Below are positions 25,311 to 33,281 of a DNA stretch of 64,000 nucleotides, one piece after another; the first letter of the stretch is position 1, and every line of letters begins with the position of its first letter. The notes below the pieces were generated by a model. It was not told the origin of the DNA, made no database searches, and saw only the letters and a list, made by a program, of their open reading frames with translations. This stretch comes from SCTD01 sp036675425 (GTDB lineage Bacteria > Actinomycetota > Actinomycetes > Mycobacteriales > SCTD01): contig JAKFFB010000077.1 of the NCBI GenBank assembly GCA_036675425.1, positions 23,384 to 87,383 on the forward strand, given 5' to 3'. The position numbers and the translations under genes are program-made.

Positions 25311-27307
25311 GGCGCGGCCGCCGGCAGCACGGCCAGCATCCGGGTGCCGCCGCCGTCGGCCGGCGAGAGCTCGCACCGCCCGCCGAGCTCCTCGGCGCGT
25401 TGCTGCATCGACTGCAGGCCGACACCGCGCTGCGCGGGGACCCCTACCCCGACGCCGTCGTCGACGACCTCGACCGAGACGGCGTCGCCGTCGCCGACGA
25501 CGGTGAGCCGCACCTCGGTGGCCGCCGCGTGGCGGAGGGCGTTGGTCACGGCCTCGCCGGCGATCCGGTAGACCGCCACCTCGGTGCGCGGGTCCAGGGG
25601 CCGCGCCAGGTCGACGTCGACGACGACCCGCACGGGATCGCCGTCCCCGGTGGCCAGCTCGTGCAGGGCCTGCTCGAGGCCGAGCTCCTCGACCGCCGTG
25701 GGGCGCAGCCCGTCGACGATGCGTCGGACGTCGTGCACCGCGTCGAGGAGCCGCCGGCCGGCGCGCGTCGCGCGGTCCGCGAGGTCGGGCTCGTGCGCGA
25801 GCCGCTCCGCCAGTCCCTCGAGCTGCAGGGCAACGCCGGCGAGGGTCGGACCCACGCCGTCGTGCAGGTCGCGGCGGAGGCGCAGACGCTCCTCCTCGCG
25901 CACCTCGACCACCTGCGCGTAGCTGCGCTGCAGGTCGCTCATCAGGCTGCGGGCCGAGAGCAGCGCGCCGGCGCGACGCGCCACGTCCACGAGCGCCGAG
26001 GCCTCCTCCGTGCGCAGGCGCTCCTTGCGCGAGCGCCGCCCGACGACGAGCACCCCGAGCTGCTGTCCCGCGTGGACCACCGGCACCACGTGGGTCCCGG
26101 CCACGGGCGCGCCGGACTCCGCGGCGGCCTCGCCGCGCTCGTCCAGCACCTGCACGAACGGCAGCCGCAGCGCCGTACGCACCGCCTCGACGAGCGCCGC
26201 GAGCCCCTCGCCCGGCGCGGGTGCCTGCGCCGTGGACGCGCCGACCTGCTGCACGACGGCGTACGGGTCGCTCCTGCTGCCGAACAGGCGGCGGTCCACC
26301 AGCGACTGCATCCGGCTCCGACCGGCGGCGGCCGCCGCGACGACGAGGGCGGCCACCACCGGTCCCAGCCCGTCGGCGCCGACGTAGCGGCCGGCGAGCG
26401 CGACCAGGCCGACGTAGGCGAGCAGGCCGCTGCCGGTGAGCAGGACCCACACGACGGTGCGGTTGGCGACCGCCTCGACGTCGAACAGCCCGTGCCGGAG
26501 CACGGCGACGGCGACGCTCGCCGGGACCAGCGCGAAGCCGAGCGCGAACAGCACCTCCGTGTCGCCGCCGATGACGACGTCGGTGACGGTGAGCAGCACG
26601 CAGCCGGTGAGACCGAGGAGCAGCCACTGCAGCTGCGTCCGCTCCAGGCCGGTGGTGGCGCGCTGCCGGCGGAGCAGGCCCGCGACCGCGATGGGGCTGC
26701 AGACCAGCCAGAGCAGCATCGAGCTGCCGAACTGCAGCACGGGGCCCGTCGCCGACGGGAGCGCCTCGAAGAGCCACCGCTGGGCCAGGGGGTTCGCGCC
26801 GCCCAGCCCCTCGACGTCGTCGTCGACCTTCAGCATGGCCGACAGGACCAGCACGACTAGCAGCGTGACCGTCACCCGCACGTACCTCCGCCAGGCCGGC
26901 GACGGCAGCCGTCCGTCCGGGAAGAGCACCGGCAGCAGGGACGGCTGGGCCCAGTACGGCACGAAGGTCCAGGCGCTGAGCCAGATCGCGAGCGGGACCC
27001 ACGGCAGCGCTCCCGGCTCCTGGACGCCGATCTCGTACCAGGTGTGGGCCAGCAGCGAGACCGCGACCAGCGCGCCGGACAGCAGCACCCAGCCGGCGGC
27101 GTTGCGCGGGCGGTGCCAGAGCACGAGCAGCCCGGCCAGCGGGTAGAGCGTTGCCAGCACGACGTCGCCCAGCTGCAGCGGGCGCAGGTCCTCGATCCGG
27201 TCGCCCCACGTGACGTTCAACCAGATGGCCGCGACGGTCACGACCAGCGCGGCCGCTGTCACTGCGCCGGCCAGCAACCGCAGCCGCCGGTCCCGCCTCG
27301 CCTCCAC
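25307..27307 (-). CDS. Membrane sensor histidine kinase (HisKA_3 type)
   Basis: Sensor kinase of 666 residues. About eight hydrophobic helices span 12-335, followed by a GAF-like segment (about 350-455). The HisKA_3 dimerisation domain has phospho-His482 in RRDLHDGVG. The HATPase domain has its N-box around 585-594 (EAVTNALRHA) and the GVGLQSM motif. The start is GTG at 27307; the open frame extends much further upstream but without plausible coding content and across the divergent dehydrogenase. It phosphorylates the adjacent response regulator. The signal is unknown. Confidence 0.87.
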   Translation of the reverse strand: MEARRDRRLRLLAGAVTAAALVVTVAAIWLNVTWGDRIEDLRPLQLGDVVLATLYPLAGLLVLWHRPRNAAGWVLLSGALVAVSLLAHTWYEIGVQEPGALPWVPLAIWLSAWTFVPYWAQPSLLPVLFPDGRLPSPAWRRYVRVTVTLLVVLVLSAMLKVDDDVEGLGGANPLAQRWLFEALPSATGPVLQFGSSMLLWLVCSPIAVAGLLRRQRATTGLERTQLQWLLLGLTGCVLLTVTDVVIGGDTEVLFALGFALVPASVAVAVLRHGLFDVEAVANRTVVWVLLTGSGLLAYVGLVALAGRYVGADGLGPVVAALVVAAAAAGRSRMQSLVDRRLFGSRSDPYAVVQQVGASTAQAPAPGEGLAALVEAVRTALRLPFVQVLDERGEAAAESGAPVAGTHVVPVVHAGQQLGVLVVGRRSRKERLRTEEASALVDVARRAGALLSARSLMSDLQRSYAQVVEVREEERLRLRRDLHDGVGPTLAGVALQLEGLAERLAHEPDLADRATRAGRRLLDAVHDVRRIVDGLRPTAVEELGLEQALHELATGDGDPVRVVVDVDLARPLDPRTEVAVYRIAGEAVTNALRHAAATEVRLTVVGDGDAVSVEVVDDGVGVGVPAQRGVGLQSMQQRAEELGGRCELSPADGGGTRMLAVLPAAAP

Positions 27308-27406
27308 GCGGACATGGTGCCCGGCGCGGAGCCGCACGTCAGGCCGTTCGGCCCTGGTCGTGGCTCGCACCCCGCAGGACGCTGGACGGGATCCGAGGAG
27401 GTCGTC

Positions 27407-28456
27407 ATGCGCGCACTGCGTCTGCAGGAGTGGAAGTCCGAGCCGCGGTTGGTGGAGGTCCCCGACCCCGAGCCGGGACCCGGCCAGGTCGTGGTGCGCA
27501 TCGGCGGCGCCGGTGCGTGTCACTCCGACCTGCACCTCATGCACGACTTCGACGCGAGCGCCGGGCTGCCCTGGGGACCACCCTTCACCCTCGGGCACGA
27601 GAACGCCGGCTGGGTGCACGCCGTGGGCGACGGCGTCACCAGCGTGGCCGTGGGCGACGCCGTCGCCGTCTACGGGCCCTGGGGCTGCGGCCGCTGCGCT
27701 CGTTGCCGGCTCGGGATCGAGATCTACTGCGAGGACCTGATGTCGGCGCCGATCCCCGGCGGCGGCGGAGGGCTCGGCCTCGACGGCGGCATGGCCGACT
27801 ACCTGCTCGTGCCGGACGCCCGGCACCTGCTGCGGCTGCCGGACGGGCTGGACCCGGTGCACGCCGCGCCGCTCACCGACGCCGGCCTCACGCCGTACCA
27901 CGCGGTCCGTCGCTCCTGGGGAAAGCTGCCGCCCGGCAGCACCGCGCTGGTCATCGGTGTCGGCGGGCTGGGTCACCTGGGCGTGCAGGCTCTCAAGGCC
28001 ACCACCGCGGCGCGGATCATCGCGGTCGACACCCGCGACGAGGCGCTCGAGCTGGCCGAGCGCTGCGGGGCCGATCAGGTCTTCCGTCCCGGCGACGGGA
28101 CCGCCGAGGCGGTGAAGGCCGCCACGGGTGGTCGCGGAGCGGACGTCGTGCTCGACTTCGTCGGCGCAGAAGGCACTCTCGCGCTCGGCGCCGCCGCCGC
28201 TCGGCAGATGGGCGACCTCACCATCGTCGGCATCGCCGGCGGGGTCCTGCCCGTCTCCTTCTTCGCGGTGCCGTACGAGCTCAGCATCCAGACCACCTAC
28301 TGGGGCACCCGTCCCGAGCTCGTCGAGGTGCTCGACCTCGGCGCTCGCGGCCTGCTGACCCCGACGGTCACGACGTTCTCGCTGGACGAGGCGCCGGACG
28401 CCTACCGGCTGCTCGCCGACGGCAAGGTCGAGGGGCGCGCGGTCATCGTCCCGTAA
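27407..28456 (+). CDS. Zinc-dependent NAD(P) alcohol dehydrogenase (MDR family)
   Basis: Medium-chain dehydrogenase of 349 residues. Catalytic zinc ligands: Cys in GACHSD (near residue 38) and the GHENAG pair (near 66). Structural zinc cysteines: CGRCARCRLGIEIYC (about 93-107). The Rossmann motif is GVGGLGHLG near 184. The start is ATG at 27407 with GAGGAGG upstream. It probably oxidises a primary or branched alcohol; the substrate cannot be read from sequence. It is divergent from the two-component pair. Confidence 0.9.
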   Translation: MRALRLQEWKSEPRLVEVPDPEPGPGQVVVRIGGAGACHSDLHLMHDFDASAGLPWGPPFTLGHENAGWVHAVGDGVTSVAVGDAVAVYGPWGCGRCARCRLGIEIYCEDLMSAPIPGGGGGLGLDGGMADYLLVPDARHLLRLPDGLDPVHAAPLTDAGLTPYHAVRRSWGKLPPGSTALVIGVGGLGHLGVQALKATTAARIIAVDTRDEALELAERCGADQVFRPGDGTAEAVKAATGGRGADVVLDFVGAEGTLALGAAAARQMGDLTIVGIAGGVLPVSFFAVPYELSIQTTYWGTRPELVEVLDLGARGLLTPTVTTFSLDEAPDAYRLLADGKVEGRAVIVP

Positions 28457-28536
28457 TCCACAGATCGGCTGCCGCTGAGTGCCCTTGGGCGCGAACCGCT
28501 CCACGTTGGTCGACATGACCGAGACGAGGGAGCACG

Positions 28537-29088
28537 ATGACCGCTGTGACCACGACGTCGTTCCTGTCCGCCCCCGAGGGGGGATGGACCGTGGACGACC
28601 TGGCGGGCTTCCCCGATGACGGGCTGCGCTACGAGCTCGTCGACGGGGTGCTGCTCGTGAGCTCTGCGCCGTCCGAGGAGCACCAGATCGCGCTGGGGAA
28701 CCTGTACTTCTTGCTGCGGCTCGCCGTCCCAGACACGCTGCGCGTCCATGTCGCCCCGTTCGACGTCCGCTTCAGCCCGCGCCGCCAGCTGCAGCCGGAC
28801 CTGGTGGTGCTGCCGAAGGACCGCTCGGCTCCCGACCGCAGTCCGGTGCTCGTCGTCGAGGTCCTCTCGCCGAGCACGTCGGCCACGGACCGGACGTTGA
28901 AGCGGCTCGTCTTCGAGCAGGGCGGCATCCCGTCCTACTGGCTCGTCGACCCGCTCACCCCGTCGCTGACGGTGCTCGAGCTGCGCGACGGGTCGTACAC
29001 CGAGGTCGCGGTCGTCGTGGGTGCCGAGCGCTACCAGGCGACCCTCCCGTTCCCGGTCGAGGTCGTGCCGGTCGACCTGCTGCAGTAG
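28537..29088 (+). CDS. Uma2 family (DUF820) endonuclease-fold protein
   Basis: Protein of 183 residues with the Uma2/DUF820 restriction-endonuclease-like pattern: RYELVDGVLLV with Glu near residue 30, the PD-(D/E)xK-like segment QPDLVVLPKD, then VLVVEVLSPSTSATDR. It ends with a helical stretch containing YWLVDP. Uma2 proteins are widespread, often in many copies, with unproven function; nuclease activity is inferred from the fold. GAGGGAG precedes the ATG. Confidence 0.85.
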   Translation: MTAVTTTSFLSAPEGGWTVDDLAGFPDDGLRYELVDGVLLVSSAPSEEHQIALGNLYFLLRLAVPDTLRVHVAPFDVRFSPRRQLQPDLVVLPKDRSAPDRSPVLVVEVLSPSTSATDRTLKRLVFEQGGIPSYWLVDPLTPSLTVLELRDGSYTEVAVVVGAERYQATLPFPVEVVPVDLLQ

Positions 29089-29149
29089 TCCGGGCTCCCT
29101 CCTGCGATCCTGGAGGGAACGCACCCCACTCCACGGAGGACTCCTCAGC

Positions 29150-29629
29150 ATGGCCACGAACGGCGAGAAGGCGTACGAGCTGCACCAGAAGGCGATCGGC
29201 GAGACCGAGGGCACCGGGGAGTGGGTGGAGATCACCCAGGAGCGCATCAACGCCTTCGCGGACGTCACCGAGGACCACCAGTTCATCCACGTGGACCCCG
29301 AGGCCTGCAAGCAGATGTCGCCGTGGGGCGTGCCGATCGCGCACGGCTTCCTCACCCTGTCGCTGCTCACCCACCTGTCCGCGTCGATCCCCACCCCGCC
29401 CGAGCGGCTCGAGGGCATCGTCATGGGCGTCAACTACGGCTTCGAGAAGGTGCGCTTCGTCAACCCGGTCAAGGTCGGCCAGAAGATCCGCGCCACCAGC
29501 GTGCTGTCCGCGGTCGAGGCCAAGGACGCCAACACGCTGCAGGTCACCAAGACGATCACCGTGGACATCGAGGGGGAGGGCAAGCCCGCTCTCGTCGCCG
29601 AGTGGGTGACCCGCCTCGTCTACGGCTGA
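29150..29629 (+). CDS. MaoC-like enoyl-CoA hydratase/dehydratase
   Basis: Single hotdog-fold protein of 159 residues. The hydratase motif is visible in FADVTEDHQFIHVDPE and PIAHGFLTLSLL, giving the catalytic Asp/His pair. It likely hydrates an enoyl-CoA in fatty-acid or related degradation. The start is ATG at 29150 with GGAGGA upstream. A small membrane-anchored gene follows immediately. Confidence 0.92.
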   Translation: MATNGEKAYELHQKAIGETEGTGEWVEITQERINAFADVTEDHQFIHVDPEACKQMSPWGVPIAHGFLTLSLLTHLSASIPTPPERLEGIVMGVNYGFEKVRFVNPVKVGQKIRATSVLSAVEAKDANTLQVTKTITVDIEGEGKPALVAEWVTRLVYG

Positions 29630-29720
29630 TCCTCTCGAAGCCCGCTACGCCGCCCTCGAGCAGAAGCTCGAGCCGCAGCGGCAGCTCAGCATCGCCCGCG
29701 GCCCGATCGGGCTGATCGGG

Positions 29721-30119
29721 GTGCTGGTCGTGCTGTCGCTCGCCGTCGGAACGGTCGCCGCGATCGACCTGCGCCGCCTGCAGACCCCGCGCGGCACCGC
29801 GCTCGCGTGGACGGGCGCGGCGGTGTTCGGCGACTGCACGGCGTACGACCGGCTGTCCATCGCACCCGCGTCCGAGCGGCGCAGCGACGCGGCGGTCTGC
29901 CGCGCGCTGCGCGCGAGCACGGAGGACGCGCGGGCCGCGGCGGCGACCATCGGGATCGAGCTGCGGTCGGTCGAGCAGCGCGGGCGCGAGGCCACCGCCG
30001 TCGTCGAGATCCGTCGCGGACAGGACGAGACGTCGGTCGAGCTCCCGCTGCGGCGCAAGGGCGACGGCTGGGGCGTCGTGCTCACCGACCAGGTGTGCCG
30101 GGATGTGGGCTGCGCGTAG
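29721..30119 (+). CDS. Small membrane-anchored hypothetical protein, start uncertain
   Basis: From GTG at 29721 the product is 132 residues with a hydrophobic N-terminus and a globular C-terminal part with three Cys (GDCTAYD, VCRAL, QVCRDVGC). The same frame stays open back to 29610 and reads like real protein (LEARYAALEQ, KLEPQRQLSIARGPIGL), including the first turns of the membrane helix. It contains no ATG, GTG or TTG there. The true start may be non-standard, or a base change may have removed it. The family is not recognised. Confidence 0.5.
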   Translation: MLVVLSLAVGTVAAIDLRRLQTPRGTALAWTGAAVFGDCTAYDRLSIAPASERRSDAAVCRALRASTEDARAAAATIGIELRSVEQRGREATAVVEIRRGQDETSVELPLRRKGDGWGVVLTDQVCRDVGCA

Positions 30120-30122
30120 TCC

Positions 30123-30461
30123 TCAGCCGTTGAGGTGACCGACCGGGGCCACGGGCAAGCCGGTCCGCTCGCACACCCAGAACGGATCCGGCCCGAGGTC
30201 CGGCTCGACGAACAGCGCGTGCCGGCCGACCTCCTCGCAGGACGGCTCGCGGCAGACGGGCCACCGCGGGTCCACGCCGTGCACGGCCTCCTGCGCGTCC
30301 TGGGCGAGCAGTCCGAGCACGTGCTCCGCACCCTCCGGCCACTGCAGCACCCACCACCGCCGGTGGGCCGCGGCCTCGTCGAGCGCGGCGTCCCAGCGCG
30401 GGTCCGCCAGGTCGGCCGCGACCAGCGCGCGTGCGGCGGTGACCGCCGCGTCAGCAGCCAT
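30123..30461 (-). CDS. Hypothetical protein
   Basis: Predicted cytoplasmic protein of 112 residues. The N-terminal half is Ala-rich and helical (ALVAADLADPRWDAAL); the C-terminal half has Cys and Trp residues (WPVCREPSCEE, FWVCERTGLP) that might bind a metal. No family recognised. ATG at 30461 lies exactly at the edge of a palindromic element (30461-30524), so the element covers its ribosome binding region. Confidence 0.6.
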   Translation of the reverse strand: MAADAAVTAARALVAADLADPRWDAALDEAAAHRRWWVLQWPEGAEHVLGLLAQDAQEAVHGVDPRWPVCREPSCEEVGRHALFVEPDLGPDPFWVCERTGLPVAPVGHLNG

Positions 30462-30524
30462 GATCAACGCCGCCCTTCCGCAGTGCCCGCCGCTGTCGAT
30501 GGTGAGGAATCCCGGCGTTGATCA
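30461..30524. repeat. Hairpin element bounded by TGATCAACGCCG...CGGCGTTGATCA
   Basis: Perfect 12-bp terminal arms (30461-30472 and 30513-30524) with further partial pairing inside (TTCC with GGAA). It shares the 12-mer GGAATCCCGGCG with the element at 33202-33268. It lies between two minus-strand genes and includes the stop codon of one and the start codon of the other. Confidence 0.75.
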
Positions 30525-31478
30525 ACGGGGCACTCCGGGCACGGTGGCAGCGAACCACTCTGCCGCGCGCCGACCGGCGTCGAGGTCGGCCCACGGATGC
30601 CCCTGGCCCGCGACCAGCTGCAGCCGCACCTGCCCGCCGCCGCTGCAGCCGGCGAAGTCGGTCACCCCCGGCGCGGTCTCGACCGGTGCCGCGCAGCCCC
30701 CGGCGGCAGCGAGCCGGTCCGCGGAGCGGTGCACCGACGGCGGCGCGACGCCGAGGATCGCGACGACCTCCTCGCTCCCGTCGACGGGCACGGTGGTGTC
30801 GAGCGCGCCGTTGAGCGACAGGAAGCGCGGGGTCTGCGGGAGCGTCGGGCAGTCGGCGACGAGCGTGCCCGAGACGGCCACGACCGACGTCGCCCCGAAG
30901 CCGGGGGTGCAGGCGAGCCGCCACGCCATGAACGCCCCGACGGAGTGGCCGAGCACCGCGGTGCGGTCCGCGTCGGCACCGGAGAGGCGTACGGCCTCGT
31001 CTCGCATCAGGGTCACCGCCGCCACGTCGTCGAGCTGCTGCTCGGCCGGCCGCCCGCAGCAGGAGCCGGCGTTCCAGCTCGCCGCGTCGTGACCGGCGAC
31101 CAGCACCGTGAAACCGCGGTCGCGGAAGGCGTCGAGGCCGTAGCGGTCGTACTCCTCGCGCAGCAGGGTGTTGGCCGCCGGCAGCAGCACGAGCAGCGCG
31201 GGCGGCTGCCCGGAGACGACCGTGCGGGCGGGGGCCAGCAGGAACGGCCGGTCGATGCCGCTGCTGCGCACGGCCAGCTGGGCCGCGCCCGTCCGGTCCG
31301 CACCCGGCAGGCGCACCGCGGGAGCGGCGACGAGCCCGACGGTCGGCGGCGTCGGGGACGCGACCGTCGGCGAGGCGACGGGCGCCACCGGGGAGGGTGC
31401 CGTCACGGGTGGCGCGCTGCCGCCGCACCCCGCGAGCACCACCGCGGCGACGAGGGCCGCCGGCCCCCTTCGCCGCAT
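30522..31478 (-). CDS. Lipoprotein alpha/beta-hydrolase (dienelactone/PHB-depolymerase-like)
   Basis: Predicted lipoprotein of 318 residues with lipobox VLAGC near residue 18, then a Pro/Ala/Ser/Thr-rich linker to about residue 60. The hydrolase domain has the nucleophile elbow GHSVGAFM (Ser near 170), the acid region GALDTTVPVDG, and a late His in GQGHPWAD. Several Cys pairs suggest disulfides outside the cell. I chose ATG at 31478, which has AGGAGG 9 bp upstream; the GTG at 31487 touches that site. Confidence 0.8.
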   Translation of the reverse strand: MRRRGPAALVAAVVLAGCGGSAPPVTAPSPVAPVASPTVASPTPPTVGLVAAPAVRLPGADRTGAAQLAVRSSGIDRPFLLAPARTVVSGQPPALLVLLPAANTLLREEYDRYGLDAFRDRGFTVLVAGHDAASWNAGSCCGRPAEQQLDDVAAVTLMRDEAVRLSGADADRTAVLGHSVGAFMAWRLACTPGFGATSVVAVSGTLVADCPTLPQTPRFLSLNGALDTTVPVDGSEEVVAILGVAPPSVHRSADRLAAAGGCAAPVETAPGVTDFAGCSGGGQVRLQLVAGQGHPWADLDAGRRAAEWFAATVPGVPR

Positions 31479-31483
31479 CCTGA

Positions 31484-33133
31484 TCACCCTCCTGACAGCA
31501 CGTCGTCCGCGTCGACGATGGTGTAGGCGTACCCCTGCTCGGCCAGGAAGCGCTGCCGGTGCGCGGCGTACTCCTGGTCCAGGGTGTCGCGGCTGATCAC
31601 CGTGTAGAAGTGCGCGCTGCGCCCGTCCTCCTTCGGGCGGAGCACCCGGCCGAGCCGCTGCGCCTCCTCCTGCCGGGAGCCGAACGTGCCGCTGATCTGG
31701 ATGGCGATGGTCGCCTCGGGCAGGTCGATGGAGAAGTTCGCGACCTTGCTGACCACCAACCCGGGGATCTCCTTGCGGCGGAACAGGTCGTAGAGCCGCT
31801 CGCGCTCGGCGTTCTTGGTCGACCCCTGGATGACCGGCATGTCCAGCGCCGCGCCGACCTCGTCGAGCTGGTCGAGGTAGGCGCCGATCACGAGCACCTG
31901 GTCGTCGTGCCGCTCGACCAGCTTCTTGATGACGGCGATCTTCGTGTGCGCCGTGGAGGCGATCTTGTAGCGCTCCTCCGGCTCCGCGGTGGCGTACGTC
32001 AGCCGCTCCGCGTCGGTCATCGTCACCCGCACCTCGGTGCAGTCCGCGGGGGCGATCCAGCCCTGGCTCTCGATGTCCTTCCACGGCGCGTCGAAGCGCT
32101 TGGGGCCGATCAGGCTGAAGACGTCGCCCTCGCGGCCGTCCTCCCGGACGAGCGTCGCGGTCAGGCCCAGCCGCCGCCGGGACTGCAGGTCGGCGGTCAT
32201 CCGGAAGACGGGAGCCGGCAGCAGGTGCACCTCGTCGTACACGACCAGTCCCCAGTCACGGGCGCCGAACAGCTCGAGGTGGGCGTACTCGCCCTTCCGC
32301 TTGGTCGTCATGATCTGGTAGGTCGCGATGGTGACCGGCTTGATCTCCTTCTTCTCGCCGGAGTACTCGCCGATCTCCTCCTCCGTCAGCGACGTCCGCT
32401 TGAGCAGCTCGGACTTCCACTGCCGGCCGCTGACGGTGTTGGTGACGAGGATGAGCGTGGTCGCACCTGCGCGGGCCATGGCGGCGGCGCCGACCAGCGT
32501 CTTGCCGGCGCCGCAGGGCAGCACGACCACGCCGGAGCCGCCGTGCCAGAAGCCGTCGACCGCGAGCGACTGGTAGTCGCGCAGCACCCAGCCGTCCTGG
32601 TTCAGCTCGATCGGGTGCGCCTCGCCGTCGACGTAGCCGGCCAGGTCCTCCGCCGGCCAGCCGACCTTGAGCAGCGCCTGCTTCAGCCGCCCGCGCTCGG
32701 ACGGGAAGGCGATGACCGTCTCCGGGTCGAGGCGTACGCCCAGCATCGGCGACACCTTCTTGCTGCGGACGACCTCCTCGAGCACCGCGCGGTCGGTCGT
32801 ACGGAGGACCAGTCCGTGGATCGGGTCCTGCTCGAGGCGGAGCCGGCCGTAGCGGTCCATCGTGTCCGCGACGTCGACCAGCAGCGCGTGCGGCACGGCG
32901 TAGCGGCTGAAGCGCACCAGCGCGTCGACGACCTGCTCGGCGTCGTGGCCGGCGGCGCGGGCGTTCCACAGGCCGAGCGGGGTGAGCCGGTAGGTGTGCA
33001 CGTGCTCGGGGGAGCGCTCGAGCTCGGCGAACGGCGCGATCGCCATCCGGCACTCGGCCGCCAGCGGGTGGTCGACCTCGAGCAGGAGGGTCTTGTCGGA
33101 CTGGACGATGAGCGGGCCGTCGGGAGGGTTCAC
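31484..33133 (-). CDS. Bacterial XPB DNA repair helicase
   Basis: SF2 3'-5' helicase of 549 residues, as in mycobacterial XPB. An N-terminal damage-recognition-like domain (DGPLIVQSDKTLLLEVDH) precedes the motor: Walker A GAGKT at 208-212, DEVH box at 300-303, LTATLVRED, and motif VI QEEAQRLGRVLR. GTG at 33133 is 8 bp after GGAGA; the GTG at 33136 is nearly as good. The role in nucleotide excision repair is inferred from the family. The next minus-strand gene upstream is its usual helicase-associated partner. Confidence 0.93.
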   Translation of the reverse strand: MNPPDGPLIVQSDKTLLLEVDHPLAAECRMAIAPFAELERSPEHVHTYRLTPLGLWNARAAGHDAEQVVDALVRFSRYAVPHALLVDVADTMDRYGRLRLEQDPIHGLVLRTTDRAVLEEVVRSKKVSPMLGVRLDPETVIAFPSERGRLKQALLKVGWPAEDLAGYVDGEAHPIELNQDGWVLRDYQSLAVDGFWHGGSGVVVLPCGAGKTLVGAAAMARAGATTLILVTNTVSGRQWKSELLKRTSLTEEEIGEYSGEKKEIKPVTIATYQIMTTKRKGEYAHLELFGARDWGLVVYDEVHLLPAPVFRMTADLQSRRRLGLTATLVREDGREGDVFSLIGPKRFDAPWKDIESQGWIAPADCTEVRVTMTDAERLTYATAEPEERYKIASTAHTKIAVIKKLVERHDDQVLVIGAYLDQLDEVGAALDMPVIQGSTKNAERERLYDLFRRKEIPGLVVSKVANFSIDLPEATIAIQISGTFGSRQEEAQRLGRVLRPKEDGRSAHFYTVISRDTLDQEYAAHRQRFLAEQGYAYTIVDADDVLSGG

Positions 33134-33201
33134 CACAGGAGTCTCCAACGCCCGGCGCGCCCGGTCTGATCCCCGACGGCGCGCTCGGTCCCGCCACTCT
33201 T

Positions 33202-33268
33202 GGTGATCCACGTGAGGTCGTGGGTGGAATCCCGGCGCGGATCCACCCACAACCTCACGTGGATCACC
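33202..33268. repeat. Long hairpin element bounded by GGTGATCCACG...CGTGGATCACC
   Basis: Arms of 27 bp (33202-33228 and 33242-33268) pair with a single mismatch around a 13-bp loop. It sits in the 148-bp gap between XPB and the upstream helicase-associated gene. The ends match the element at 13357-13421, and the loop side shares GGAATCCCGGCG with the element at 30461-30524. Confidence 0.88.
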
Positions 33269-33281
33269 GGAAGGGGGAGGG

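Noticed and set aside
27308..28516. Possible N-terminal extension of the histidine kinase to 1069 residues
   Set aside because: The extra part overlaps the divergent alcohol dehydrogenase and reads as its antisense; the membrane domain starts naturally at GTG 27307.
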